DNA from: Streptomyces sp. NBC_01471
GTDB taxonomy: Bacteria; Actinomycetota; Actinomycetes; Streptomycetales; Streptomycetaceae
Assembly: GCF_041438865.1 (NCBI RefSeq)
Contig: NZ_CP109450.1
Span: 1,488,001-1,552,000 of the forward strand
Reading direction: 5' to 3'
DNA length: 64,000 nucleotides
Shown here: positions 43,290 to 51,673 of the stretch, one piece after another
How positions within the stretch are numbered: position 1 is the first letter of the stretch
Layout of the letters: each line of letters starts with the position of its first letter
Position numbers and translations under genes: made by a program
Notes under the pieces: generated by a model
What the model was told of the DNA's origin: nothing
Databases searched by the model: none
What the model saw: the letters and a program-made list of their open reading frames with translations, nothing else

Positions 43290-45346
43290 GTCGGGACCCT
43301 CTGCCCGCCTGCGACAGCTTCGCGGAATCGTCTTTCGGCGAAGACCTCTTCCGCCGCGGCGAGCGCGAAATCCACCTGCTCCATGCGGTGCGCGGCGGTC
43401 ACGAAGTTGACGTCTCTGCGAAGCAGCACACCACGCTGCGCCATTCCGGCCAGGAACGCCTCGGCGATACACGCGTTGCGCGCGCGGTCCTCGGCGAAGC
43501 GCAGGCAGGGCATGGGGTCGTAGCCGACCGCCACCGGGGCGTGCGCGGCCTCGGCCGCGACGCGGTTGAGGCCCTCACGCAGGCGTCGGCCGAGGGTGGC
43601 GATGTGCGTGTAGTAGTCGCTCTGCGCGTAGTGCCGCAGGGCGGCTTTCATCACTTCCAGGGAGACGGTCTCGCCGGCGAAGGTGCTGGACACACGCAGC
43701 TGTTCGAAGGCGGTCATCGTCCGCCGGGGGCCCGCGACCGCGGCCAGGGGCGCCCCCGCCGCCAGACCTTTGGAGAAGCAGATCAGGTCGGCTTCGACTC
43801 CGAGGTGCTCTCCGAGTCCGCCGGCAGCGAGCCGGAAGCCGGTGACTACCTCGTCGAGGACGAGCAGCGCGCCGGCCTGGCGGCAGGCGTCACGCAGTGC
43901 CGTCAGGAACCCCGTAGTCAACTCGCGGTGGTACGGCGTGGACACCATCACGCATGCGATCCGGTCGTCGCGTACCCGAAGGTCTTCCAGCAGCCGCTCG
44001 TCGTCCTGCGCGGAGGACAGTTCGATCCTGGTCGTGAGCGCGAGCAGAGACGCGGGAACGCCCGGGCTGGAACCGATCAACTGGTCGTGCCAGCCGTGGT
44101 ATCCAGCCAGCAGCACCTCGTCCCGTCCGGTCAGCAAACGGGCGAGCCGTATCGCGGCAGCGCACGCCTCGGCGCCCGTCTTCAGAAAACGGACCATCTC
44201 CACGCCCGGCACCGTCTCGGCGAGGAGTTCGGCGGCCGTGACCTCGGACGGTGTCGGCAGCGAAAGCAGCAGTCCCCGGGGAGACTTCTCCTTGAGGGTG
44301 TTCGTGACGACCGGATGGTTGTGGCCAAGGGTCGCCGCTCCCAGCCCCGCCACGAAGTCGACGTAGGTCTGTCCGTCCACGTCCCGGACCTGGGCACCGT
44401 CACCGCGTTCCAGATATACGGGATAGTGACCGTCGGCGAAATTCTCCGGTCGTTTTTGGTACGTGTGTGTCAATCCCGGCGTGACCCGCTCGGCCCGGCG
44501 GCGCAGTTCGGCCGACCGACGCAGATCCAGAGTCCCCGTGCGGGCGCGGGGCAACGGACCGTTCTCCGGTATTCGATCGAGATGCTCAGGGGTGAGTGAC
44601 CGGTACTTCCGATGCCGAGCGACCCAGGCTCGTCCGATGTCGTGAACCACCACGTCACGGGTGAAATGGACCCGGTGCCGGTCATATCCGTCCTCCGCGA
44701 GTACTTGTTCGCGGATACGCTCGTCGACGCAGAGTGATGGGTCGTTCACCGCCAGGGCGCGGGCGACAACCGGGGCCCACAAGGCAGTTCGGTGCACGTG
44801 TGGGCCCAGAGGCATGTAGTGCGCGGCCCAGCTCGGTCTCTCCAGCCTGACAAGCGGGACTTTGGTGTCTGTGACGAAGGTGGCCTCGCCGGGCCTTTCG
44901 AAGGTACCGCCACGTGCCATGTGCGAGTTCCCGAAAACGATCTGGGTCGCCTCGCAGCCGTACAGGTCGTCGATCAGGCCATCGAGGTCGACAGCGCCGC
45001 TGAACTCCCAGTCGTCCTCCAGGTGGACACCGACGGGCGACACCGTGTGGGACAGCAGCACTCCGAGTGCGGCCGGCAGCCCGACCTGACGGGGGAACTC
45101 TTCGAGCACCACCTCCGTCACCCTCGGGTCCACTTCCCTCAAGTCACGCAGGAAGGAGAGCGTTCGGGACCGCTCCTCGGACGGGACCGAGTAGGCCGGG
45201 TCGACCGTGACGACGACACGGAAGTATCCGCTGAAGGTGACGTACTTGAAAAAGCTGGTGAAAGTATGCAATGCGGTGTCGCGTCCCACTGATGTGGTCG
45301 TGATGTCGATCACCATTGGCACGTGGGATTCGCTCCTCGTGAACAT
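43286..45346 (-). CDS. Glycosyltransferase-aminotransferase fusion
   Basis: A 686-residue two-domain protein. Residues 1-270 form a GT-A-like nucleotide-sugar domain with PMVIDITTTSVGRDTALHTF at the start and the acidic motif VHLEDDWEF (E110, D111, D112). Residues 275-680 form a class III aminotransferase of the glutamate-1-semialdehyde aminomutase subgroup: LKTGAEACAAAIRLAR, AGYHGWHDQ, the PLP aspartate D498 in LVLDEVVTGFR, and the Schiff-base lysine K526 in CFSKGLAAGAP. The fusion may couple amination and glycosyl transfer on one substrate. I know of no named enzyme with this order. It begins 34 bases after the ProRS-like gene ends. Confidence 0.82.
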   Translation of the reverse strand: MFTRSESHVPMVIDITTTSVGRDTALHTFTSFFKYVTFSGYFRVVVTVDPAYSVPSEERSRTLSFLRDLREVDPRVTEVVLEEFPRQVGLPAALGVLLSHTVSPVGVHLEDDWEFSGAVDLDGLIDDLYGCEATQIVFGNSHMARGGTFERPGEATFVTDTKVPLVRLERPSWAAHYMPLGPHVHRTALWAPVVARALAVNDPSLCVDERIREQVLAEDGYDRHRVHFTRDVVVHDIGRAWVARHRKYRSLTPEHLDRIPENGPLPRARTGTLDLRRSAELRRRAERVTPGLTHTYQKRPENFADGHYPVYLERGDGAQVRDVDGQTYVDFVAGLGAATLGHNHPVVTNTLKEKSPRGLLLSLPTPSEVTAAELLAETVPGVEMVRFLKTGAEACAAAIRLARLLTGRDEVLLAGYHGWHDQLIGSSPGVPASLLALTTRIELSSAQDDERLLEDLRVRDDRIACVMVSTPYHRELTTGFLTALRDACRQAGALLVLDEVVTGFRLAAGGLGEHLGVEADLICFSKGLAAGAPLAAVAGPRRTMTAFEQLRVSSTFAGETVSLEVMKAALRHYAQSDYYTHIATLGRRLREGLNRVAAEAAHAPVAVGYDPMPCLRFAEDRARNACIAEAFLAGMAQRGVLLRRDVNFVTAAHRMEQVDFALAAAEEVFAERRFREAVAGGQRVPT

Positions 45347-45380
45347 ACCGACCTCCTACGGTTGAGGCGGGGCAACGCGT

Positions 45381-46631
45381 TTAGTAGAAACGTCCGCTTT
45401 CGCTGATCAGGTGATCACTGCCGGGAGCGGCGCAATGGACACAACGGGACGCACGGTGCGGCACGATCCGGCCGAACACCGGAACCCGACGGCTCGCGGC
45501 ACATCCGTCGCACACTCCCGAAACCAGCCCGAAGCGTTCGATGCCGTGCTGCAACCGCGCCCGGGTGAGCTCCAGTTGACGTCTGTCGTAGCCGGCGAGT
45601 TCGGCCCGCACCGCGGTGGCGTCGGGGTACGGCGTGGTCGACGCGTGGCCGATCGGTCCGCGACGGGCCACACGCCATGTGCCGTCACGCCGGACTCCGT
45701 AGGCGAGCGGCGCACCGCTGCGGAGCAGACGACGTTCGACCCGGTTGCGACGGAAGGGAACGTCCTCATCAGCGGCGAGCGTGACCGTCTGCACGCGGAT
45801 GCCGTCCAGGCTGCTCAACCACGGTTTTATGTCGCTGATGCCCGACGGTGCCACCACCCCTGCCTGGACCGGAGTCAGTACGGAGGGAAGTCCGAGGCCG
45901 CCGCGGTCGAGATGGTGCATGCTCACCAGGGCGAGCACCTTGCCGGTGAAGCCGATGTCAAGCAGGTCGCCGGTGACGCCCAGGGCTTTCCGATACGGGG
46001 AAGCCATCAGGTAGGTCGTCGCCAGCACGGTCGGCCGTCCGTCGCGAAGACACGAAACGGTGAGGTGGCACGTCTCTCCATAGGAAGAGAGGGCATCGGT
46101 CGCCACGGTCAGCACCGGCAGTCCGAAGGCTTCGAAGGTGCGACGGACGACACGCTGGTAGGACGCCAGGGCCCCAGGCCCCTCGCCAGCAGGCAGCAGT
46201 TGGTTCAGCTGTATGCCCGGCCAGATGTAGCGCTCACGGAACAACGGCGCACCGGAGCCTCGCAGGTGCCGCAGCAGGCCCCCGGTCGAGACCACCGATC
46301 CTGGGTGCCGGTGCCGTTGCAGCCACGCGACGTTGAGATGAAGGTTGTCCGCGCGCAGCACCCAGCCCGCGCGGGACTCTTCGGTACCGGGCAGCCGGTA
46401 GGTGTTCCTGTAGTCCGGGAAGACCCGCTCGTAGTCATCACGCCGGTGCAGGAAGGGATGCTCGACGCGGGCGACCGGAGCCACGGCGCCGGCCTTCTCC
46501 ACGAAGATGTCCACCATTCTGCGGACCACGTCCAGACCGAGGGCACGCCACGGTGTGATGCCGCTTCCCCAGCCACCATTTGCCACGATGCCCGCGTTCA
46601 CCAGAGCGCGGTGGTAAAGGGTGTCAGGCAT
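45381..46631 (-). CDS. ProRS-like protein (archaeal type)
   Basis: A 416-residue class II synthetase paralogue. Its start, ATG 46631, overlaps the upstream gene by eight bases. It begins NGGWGSGITPWRALGLDVVR (motif 1-like); the motif 2 region is PLFRERYIWPGIQLNQLLPA. The junction to the anticodon domain, KVLALVSMHHLDRGGLGLP, then SVLTPVQ, matches archaeal/eukaryotic ProRS (GLVLPP, APIQ). The C-terminal zinc-type domain has CDGCAASRR, CVHCAAPGS and ends GRFY, also as in archaeal ProRS. Key residues have drifted, and it is shorter than the usual 480. It is probably an amino-acid activating enzyme for biosynthesis and not a housekeeping ProRS. Confidence 0.75.
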   Translation of the reverse strand: MPDTLYHRALVNAGIVANGGWGSGITPWRALGLDVVRRMVDIFVEKAGAVAPVARVEHPFLHRRDDYERVFPDYRNTYRLPGTEESRAGWVLRADNLHLNVAWLQRHRHPGSVVSTGGLLRHLRGSGAPLFRERYIWPGIQLNQLLPAGEGPGALASYQRVVRRTFEAFGLPVLTVATDALSSYGETCHLTVSCLRDGRPTVLATTYLMASPYRKALGVTGDLLDIGFTGKVLALVSMHHLDRGGLGLPSVLTPVQAGVVAPSGISDIKPWLSSLDGIRVQTVTLAADEDVPFRRNRVERRLLRSGAPLAYGVRRDGTWRVARRGPIGHASTTPYPDATAVRAELAGYDRRQLELTRARLQHGIERFGLVSGVCDGCAASRRVPVFGRIVPHRASRCVHCAAPGSDHLISESGRFY

Positions 46632-47079
46632 GGTCCGCCCTTTCCGGCTCGGCGGGCAGGACGGCGGCCACCCAGCAGCATGGACGGTTCCAGGCCGTGT
46701 CCCACTTGGCGGCCACTCGCTCGGCGATGGGGGAAAGCTCCTCCACCAGCGTTCCTGCCAGGCTCTCCGCACCGGGCAGGTCAGCAGTGAACGCCTGCAC
46801 GAGCAGCAGACCGTCGCGTTCCCCCGCCTCTTCCAGGTCGGCACCGACGGAATAGCAACGATCGAGTCCGCGACGAAGCCAGTCAGAGGGCACGATCTCG
46901 AAGTCAGTACCGAAACTACGCAGATACCAGGCCTGGTCACCGGGATCGAGCCGGACCACGCGTGGATAGCGCAGTCCGCTGCCGAGCGGTGCTGCCGGCA
47001 CATCGAGGACCTCCTCGATGCGGTGCTGCCGCATCACACCTGCGACATGGCGCAGGCCGAGCTCAGCGGACCGCCGCAT
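46624..47079 (-). CDS. Uncharacterised 151-residue protein
   Basis: I do not recognise this protein. It starts at ATG 47079, inside the last 17 bases of the MccF-like gene, and runs into the ProRS-like gene. It begins RRSAELGLRHVAGVMRQHRI, has SFGTDFEIVPSDWLRRGLD in the middle and NRPCCWVAAVLPAEP at the end. There is no signal peptide or membrane segment. The strict overlap with both neighbours suggests it works with the ProRS-like protein, for example as a subunit or a small ligand-binding partner. Confidence 0.75.
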   Translation of the reverse strand: MRRSAELGLRHVAGVMRQHRIEEVLDVPAAPLGSGLRYPRVVRLDPGDQAWYLRSFGTDFEIVPSDWLRRGLDRCYSVGADLEEAGERDGLLLVQAFTADLPGAESLAGTLVEELSPIAERVAAKWDTAWNRPCCWVAAVLPAEPERADHA

Positions 47080-48121
47080 CGAGCACCTCCACGGACCGGG
47101 TCCGCGCGTCGACTCGGGCACGTACTCCGAGCGGAAGAGTCAGCATCGGGTCGCTGTGTCCGATGTCGAGACCGGCGACCACGGGGACGCGATATCTCGC
47201 CGTAGTCGACCGGACCAGCTGCCGAAGAGCGGTCTCGAAACCATCGGGGGCACGGAACGACCGGCCGAGCAGCAGCGCCGCCATCTTGTCGAAAACCCTC
47301 AGCATGCGGAGCTGAGTCAGTGACTGTTCGACGACGCGGATGTCGGTGGCACAGGTCTCCAGGAAGACGACGGCCCCAGTGAGGTCGGGAAGGTAGTCCG
47401 TCCCAGCGAGGAGACCGATGGTTTCCAGGTTGCCACCCAGCAGGGGCCCGGTACCTGTCCCGGCGTGTAGCCACTGCCAGCCGTCCCCCGGGCGCAGCCT
47501 GCGCGCGCGATCGTCACTCTCGTCCCACAAGAGCATTTCATCGGTGTGCTCCTCGGCCGGCGTGAGACGCCCCAGCGGCTGCGGACGGGCAACGGCCCGC
47601 AGAAGCTTGTCGCGGGTGTAAGGAAGAATCTGTGGATACTCTGCCAACTCCGGCAGGAGCGTGGGCCCGTGAAAGGTCACCAGGCCCGCTCGGCGATGTA
47701 CCGCCAACAAAATGGTGGTGATGTCGCTGTAGCCGAGAATGATTTTGGGGTCGGCCCGAAGGGCGTCGTAATCGAGTGCCTCAAGCACAGCGTTGCTGTT
47801 CAAGCCTCCCAAAGAGGCGACGACACAGCGCACTTCGGGGTCCGCGAAGAATCTGTTGAGCTCGTCGACCCGTTGATCCGGTGTCGCGTTCTGGACTCCG
47901 CCGGCAGCAAGGGGTCCCATACGGACTTCATAGCCCAGCTCGCGCAGCGCCTCGGCTCCGCGAGCCAGCCTCCTCGGTGTCATCACCGGTGCGGATGGGG
48001 TGGCCACGGCCACCACGTCACCCTTACGCAGACGCGGGGGTGCGAACAGCAAGGTGTCCTCCGTGAGTACGGGCGTCCCCGCTGCCGGTCCCTGTGCACC
48101 AATTGCCCGGGGACCTTCCAT
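47063..48121 (-). CDS. S66 LD-carboxypeptidase/MccF-type immunity peptidase
   Basis: A 352-residue serine peptidase starting at ATG 48121 with GGAGG five bases upstream. The S66 features are KGDVVAVATPSAP at the N-terminus, the nucleophile S132 in ILGYSDITTILL, E233 in GGNLETIG and H322 in GLDIGHSDP, forming the Ser-Glu-His triad. In the microcin C system, MccF of this family cleaves the amide between an aminoacyl group and a modified nucleotide and so gives immunity to a tRNA-synthetase inhibitor. Murein LD-carboxypeptidases share the fold, so cell-wall function is the alternative. The presence of synthetase-like genes and an extra MetRS in the same operon favours immunity. It is the first gene of the minus-strand operon. 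Confidence 0.85.
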   Translation of the reverse strand: MEGPRAIGAQGPAAGTPVLTEDTLLFAPPRLRKGDVVAVATPSAPVMTPRRLARGAEALRELGYEVRMGPLAAGGVQNATPDQRVDELNRFFADPEVRCVVASLGGLNSNAVLEALDYDALRADPKIILGYSDITTILLAVHRRAGLVTFHGPTLLPELAEYPQILPYTRDKLLRAVARPQPLGRLTPAEEHTDEMLLWDESDDRARRLRPGDGWQWLHAGTGTGPLLGGNLETIGLLAGTDYLPDLTGAVVFLETCATDIRVVEQSLTQLRMLRVFDKMAALLLGRSFRAPDGFETALRQLVRSTTARYRVPVVAGLDIGHSDPMLTLPLGVRARVDARTRSVEVLDAAVR

Positions 48122-48436
48122 AACTGCCTCCAGATGAAAAGCGACTGCGACTGCGACGAGTGCCGGCCACTCATCCAGGAACCCGAACCGCCCTGTGTCG
48201 GGCCGGGCTCGTGGCGAGATGCGATCCGCGCCGGAAGTCACTGCCGCGTCGCGCTGTCGCATCTCATGATCGGCCAACGGATGCCGTCTCTCCAGTCACG
48301 GCTTTCGGGTACCTGCTTTCCGTGAGTGGTCGCACCGGACGTCGCGTGCGAAGGTGTTGCCCGTTCACCGGCCTGCCGCAACATGGGCACAGCCGGACGC
48401 CCCCTACCTTCATTCATGATCTACAGGAGGCGCAGC
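48122..48436. promoter_or_regulatory. Divergent intergenic region of cluster 2
   Basis: 315 bp between the MccF-like gene and the HAD gene. It must drive both directions. No gene is seen, and no clear -35/-10 pair or operator stood out. Confidence 0.5.
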
Positions 48437-48922
48437 GTGCCCCGGACCCAACTGCCTTGGGCCGTCTTCGACATCGACGGAGTCGTGGCGGATGTCACGC
48501 ACCGGCTGCCCCACCTGGCCGGTTCTCCGCAGGACTGGAACGCGTTCTTTCAGCACGCGAGTGGCGACGTACCGCTGCCAGAAGGGCTGATGCTCGCCGC
48601 CGATGTGGGCGGGACGCACGAGGTGGTCTGGTTCACGGGCCGACCTGAGCACATCCGCGGAATCACCATCGACTGGCTCACCGCCCAGGGGATGCCCGTC
48701 GGACATCTGTACATGCGCCCCGACGAGGACGATCGGCCGGTGAGCGTCCTCAAAGCGGCTTGGCTCACGCAGCTGGCGCGGGAGCGCCGGGTCGCGCTCG
48801 TGGTGGACGACAACGAAGCGGTGGCGGCCGCACTGCTGACCGCCGGCTGGCCTGTGCGGCGTGCGACGTGGGCGACGTCCTCGGTTCTGCTGCAGACGTC
48901 GCAGGCGAAGAGCCGGACCTGA
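48437..48922 (+). CDS. HAD-family phosphatase-like protein
   Basis: A 161-residue protein starting at GTG 48437, six bases after AGGAGG. The HAD motif 1 is WAVFDIDGVVADV (D-x-D-G), motif 2 is VVWFTGRPEHIR, and motif 4 is VALVVDDNEAVAA. The layout, including LYMRPDEDDRPV, is that of the phosphatase domain of polynucleotide-kinase 3'-phosphatase-like HAD proteins, common as single-domain proteins in Streptomyces. It leads the plus-strand unit of cluster 2. It could remove the phosphate installed by the APH-type kinase, or it may be an unrelated neighbour. Confidence 0.82.
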   Translation: MPRTQLPWAVFDIDGVVADVTHRLPHLAGSPQDWNAFFQHASGDVPLPEGLMLAADVGGTHEVVWFTGRPEHIRGITIDWLTAQGMPVGHLYMRPDEDDRPVSVLKAAWLTQLARERRVALVVDDNEAVAAALLTAGWPVRRATWATSSVLLQTSQAKSRT

Positions 48923-49017
48923 GCGGAATCACCGCGCGATTCGCCGAATTCGCATGTCCCGATATCCCTCAGGCGAGAAGCGTGAGATCGATCGGCGCAA
49001 TTCGAATTATTGAATAC

Positions 49018-49046
49018 TTGCTTCTCCTCGGACGCATGGTTATTGT
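49018..49046 (+). promoter_or_regulatory. Candidate promoter of the precursor peptide gene
   Basis: TTGCTT (49018-49023) and TATTGT (49041-49046) are separated by 17 bases in a conspicuously AT-rich stretch, 112 bases upstream of the peptide start. Confidence 0.4.
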
Positions 49047-49157
49047 CATTCACGCAATCAACCGCACACTGCGGAGATGCATTCAACGGACGCTGGGGGA
49101 GAAATGCGAACTTCAGCGTTCCAGCAGGAAATGCATATCAATTCAAAGGAGAAAATC

Positions 49158-49259
49158 ATGGAGAACAACGCGATCGACATCACCAACCTGACCGACGAGG
49201 AGCTGGACGACATCGTCGGCGGCTTCACCGTCATCACCCCGAACTGCAGCGCGGCCTGA
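49158..49259 (+). CDS. Double-glycine-leader precursor peptide (33 aa)
   Basis: A 33-codon gene with AAAGGAG seven bases before ATG 49158. The leader MENNAIDITNLTDEELDDIVGG has the acidic, amphipathic pattern and GG end (E-L-x-x-I-x-G-G) that C39 peptidase-containing exporters recognise. Cleavage after GG would release the 11-residue core FTVITPNCSAA, with one cysteine, three Thr/Ser and one proline. The next gene is such an exporter, and a strong hairpin separates the two. No lanthipeptide, cyclodehydratase or radical-SAM gene lies nearby, so it is not an ordinary lanthipeptide. The core could be acylated, glycosylated or extended by the unusual enzymes of cluster 2. An in-frame start 81 bases upstream exists but lacks a good ribosome binding site. 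Confidence 0.85.
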   Translation: MENNAIDITNLTDEELDDIVGGFTVITPNCSAA

Positions 49260-49338
49260 CGCCTGTCAGGCCGGACTAGGGGAACGGCATCAGCTGTCGA
49301 CCCAAGGCGCTGACAGTTGGCCGTGAGGTCTTTAACGC

Positions 49339-49370
49339 CGGGCGGGCCGGAAAGTCTTCCGGCCCGCCCG
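49339..49370 (+). terminator. 14-bp stem-loop between precursor peptide and exporter genes
   Basis: CGGGCGGGCCGGAA (49339-49352) pairs perfectly with TTCCGGCCCGCCCG (49357-49370) across a 4-base loop. It probably ends most transcripts after the peptide gene or protects that short message, giving a high peptide-to-enzyme ratio. Confidence 0.8.
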
Positions 49371-49393
49371 GTTCGCCGAGGAGGACGCAGAGG

Positions 49394-51673
49394 ATGACGA
49401 GCAGACCACGCTTTCGGGCCGAAGCCCTGGCACACCGCTATTCAAGGGACGGGTTGGGGCCGGTGTTCGGCCGGACGAGCGAGAGCCGTCCGTCAGAGAG
49501 CTTTCGCGGAAACATCGCTCGCGCATTCGGCGCTCTTCGTGGCCGGCGCCGGGTGCCGGTCTGCCTGCAGACCCAGCTCAGCGACTGTGGTCCCGCGGCC
49601 CTCGTCATGACGCTGCGCCATCACGGGATCGACGCCGATCTCGCCAGGATGCGGGCTGCCATCGATTCGGGCCGCAATGGCGCTTCGGCCCGGACCCTTT
49701 TGGATGTCGCCCGCCGGAGCGGGCTGCGGGCACGCGGAGTTCGCACGGATCTGGCAGGTCTGCGGCATCTGCCCGTTGGCAGCATCCTTTTCTGGAACTT
49801 CAACCACTTTGTGGTGCTTGAGCAGGCGACGGAGAACTACATCGACATCGTCGACCCCGCTTCGGGTCGCCGTCGACTGAGCGCGCAGACGGTCACGGAG
49901 TCGTTCACCGGCGTGGCTCTGGAGTTCGCGCCCCCCTTGGAGCCCGTCAATGTCCGTACGTCCGGTGCGGCGACCGCGCCGGGGCCCTGGCGACTGCTGC
50001 GGCACGTCGTACCGCGTGGCCGTGAACTGAGCAAAATCCTCGGTGCCTCGGGAGCTCTCACGGCGCTGGAGTTCGTCCTGCCGGCCGCGGTCAGCGTAAT
50101 TCTGGGACAAGTGGTTCCCGACCACCTGACCGGGACCCTGTGGCTGATGACGGTGGGACTCGCCGCGCTGGCCGCGCTCTTCCTCGGCCTGCAGACACTG
50201 CGGGCCGTGCTGCTGGCAAAACGACAGGCGACGGTCGAGCGCGAACTGACGTGGGGCGTGATGGAACATCTGGTGTCCCTGCCCTACGACTTCTTCACCG
50301 TCCACAACCCTGGGGACCTTGCCCTACGCGTCAGAACCAGCAGCACGCTGAACCAGATCCTGAGCATGAGCGCGGTGTCGACATTCTTCGACAGCCTGTT
50401 GATCGTCATCTATCTGACAGCCGTCTTCGTCGTCAACCCGCTGCTGGCCACCGTGGTCCTCTCCCTCATCGTGCTGCAGACAGCGGTCATGGCCATCACC
50501 TGGCGACAGCAGAGCCGTCTGAGCCACGAGGTGCTGGAACGACAGACCCAGGCGCAGGCCGAACTTGTCGATCTGCTGGAGAGCATCACCAGCCTGAAGT
50601 CGGCCGGTACAGAGAGTGTGGCCGCCGAACGCTGGTCGCACTCGTTGGTCGCCGAGGTCAACAAGCGCCTCCATGCGCGGCGGAGCCTCGCGGCCACCAC
50701 ATCGCTCAGCCGCTCCATCCAGTTTCTCGCGCCGATGGTGGTCCTCGTCATCGGAATCTGGCAGGTGCTCGCCGGACACAGTTCGGCAGGCGGGACGCTC
50801 GCGTTCATGGCCCTGACCATCTCGTTGTTCGCACCGCTCGGAAACGTCTTCAACACGGCCTCCCAACTGGCCACCGTGCGACCCGCACTGGCGCGTCTCG
50901 ACGACCTTTTCTCCACCGACCCTGAACCCGCCGGGTCACCTCTTCCCGACGACGGCAAGGCCGAGCCGCTGAACGTGACGGTCCGCGGCCTGTCCTTTCG
51001 GCACAAGGGCGCGGTACAGCCGACCCTGACCGATATCGATCTGCGAATCACGCCAGGTCAGTTCGTGGTAGTGGTGGGCCGCTCCGGTTCGGGCAAATCG
51101 ACGCTCGGACTGCTGCTGGCGGGTCTGCACACACCGACCTCCGGCACCATCGAGGTCGGCGGTCACGACCTGGCCGAACTGCACGGTCCGTCCTACCGGC
51201 GCCAGATCGCCTACATCAACCAGGACGCCCACCTGTTCAGTGGCACGATCCGAGAAAACATCCGCTTCGGCGCTGACGAGGTCGCAGACTCTGACGTCTT
51301 CGAGGCAGTGAAGCTCGCTCACATCCACGAGGAGATCACCGCCCTGCCGATGGGCTACGAAACGCTAGTTGGCCCCGGAGGTCACGGACTGTCCGGCGGG
51401 CAGCGCCAACGTATCGTCCTTGCCCGCGCGTTGGTCCGCCGACCTCGGCTGCTCATTCTGGACGAGGCGACCAGTGCCCTTGACCCCGAGCTCGAAAAGC
51501 GCGTCTTTCAGGGGCTGCTCGCCGCCGGGAAGACTGTCGTCTCCGTGGGGCACCGGCTCACCGTGCTGCAGACCGCCGACCAAGTACTGGTGGTCCAGGA
51601 CGGCCGGATCACCCAGGCAGGCACGCCCGACGCACTCAAGACGGAGGGGGGCGAGTTCATGTGCCTGATATGA
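49394..51673 (+). CDS. C39-peptidase ABC exporter (PCAT, bacteriocin type)
   Basis: A 759-residue membrane transporter. Residues about 53-185 form a C39 peptidase with the catalytic residues C65 (QLSDCGPAAL), H138 (FNHFVVLE) and D154 (VDPASG). A six-helix ABC membrane domain follows (about 200-490), then an ATPase with Walker A GRSGSGKST, signature LSGGQRQR and Walker B LLILDEATSALD. Such proteins remove double-glycine leaders and export the core peptide. It follows the precursor peptide by 134 bases and overlaps the condensation-domain gene. A 50-residue basic extension precedes the peptidase. Confidence 0.93.
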   Translation: MTSRPRFRAEALAHRYSRDGLGPVFGRTSESRPSESFRGNIARAFGALRGRRRVPVCLQTQLSDCGPAALVMTLRHHGIDADLARMRAAIDSGRNGASARTLLDVARRSGLRARGVRTDLAGLRHLPVGSILFWNFNHFVVLEQATENYIDIVDPASGRRRLSAQTVTESFTGVALEFAPPLEPVNVRTSGAATAPGPWRLLRHVVPRGRELSKILGASGALTALEFVLPAAVSVILGQVVPDHLTGTLWLMTVGLAALAALFLGLQTLRAVLLAKRQATVERELTWGVMEHLVSLPYDFFTVHNPGDLALRVRTSSTLNQILSMSAVSTFFDSLLIVIYLTAVFVVNPLLATVVLSLIVLQTAVMAITWRQQSRLSHEVLERQTQAQAELVDLLESITSLKSAGTESVAAERWSHSLVAEVNKRLHARRSLAATTSLSRSIQFLAPMVVLVIGIWQVLAGHSSAGGTLAFMALTISLFAPLGNVFNTASQLATVRPALARLDDLFSTDPEPAGSPLPDDGKAEPLNVTVRGLSFRHKGAVQPTLTDIDLRITPGQFVVVVGRSGSGKSTLGLLLAGLHTPTSGTIEVGGHDLAELHGPSYRRQIAYINQDAHLFSGTIRENIRFGADEVADSDVFEAVKLAHIHEEITALPMGYETLVGPGGHGLSGGQRQRIVLARALVRRPRLLILDEATSALDPELEKRVFQGLLAAGKTVVSVGHRLTVLQTADQVLVVQDGRITQAGTPDALKTEGGEFMCLI

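Noticed and set aside
49158..49259. Class II lanthipeptide precursor
   Set aside because: The leader type would fit, but no LanM or other lanthionine synthetase is encoded within the cluster, so the lanthipeptide assignment is not supported.
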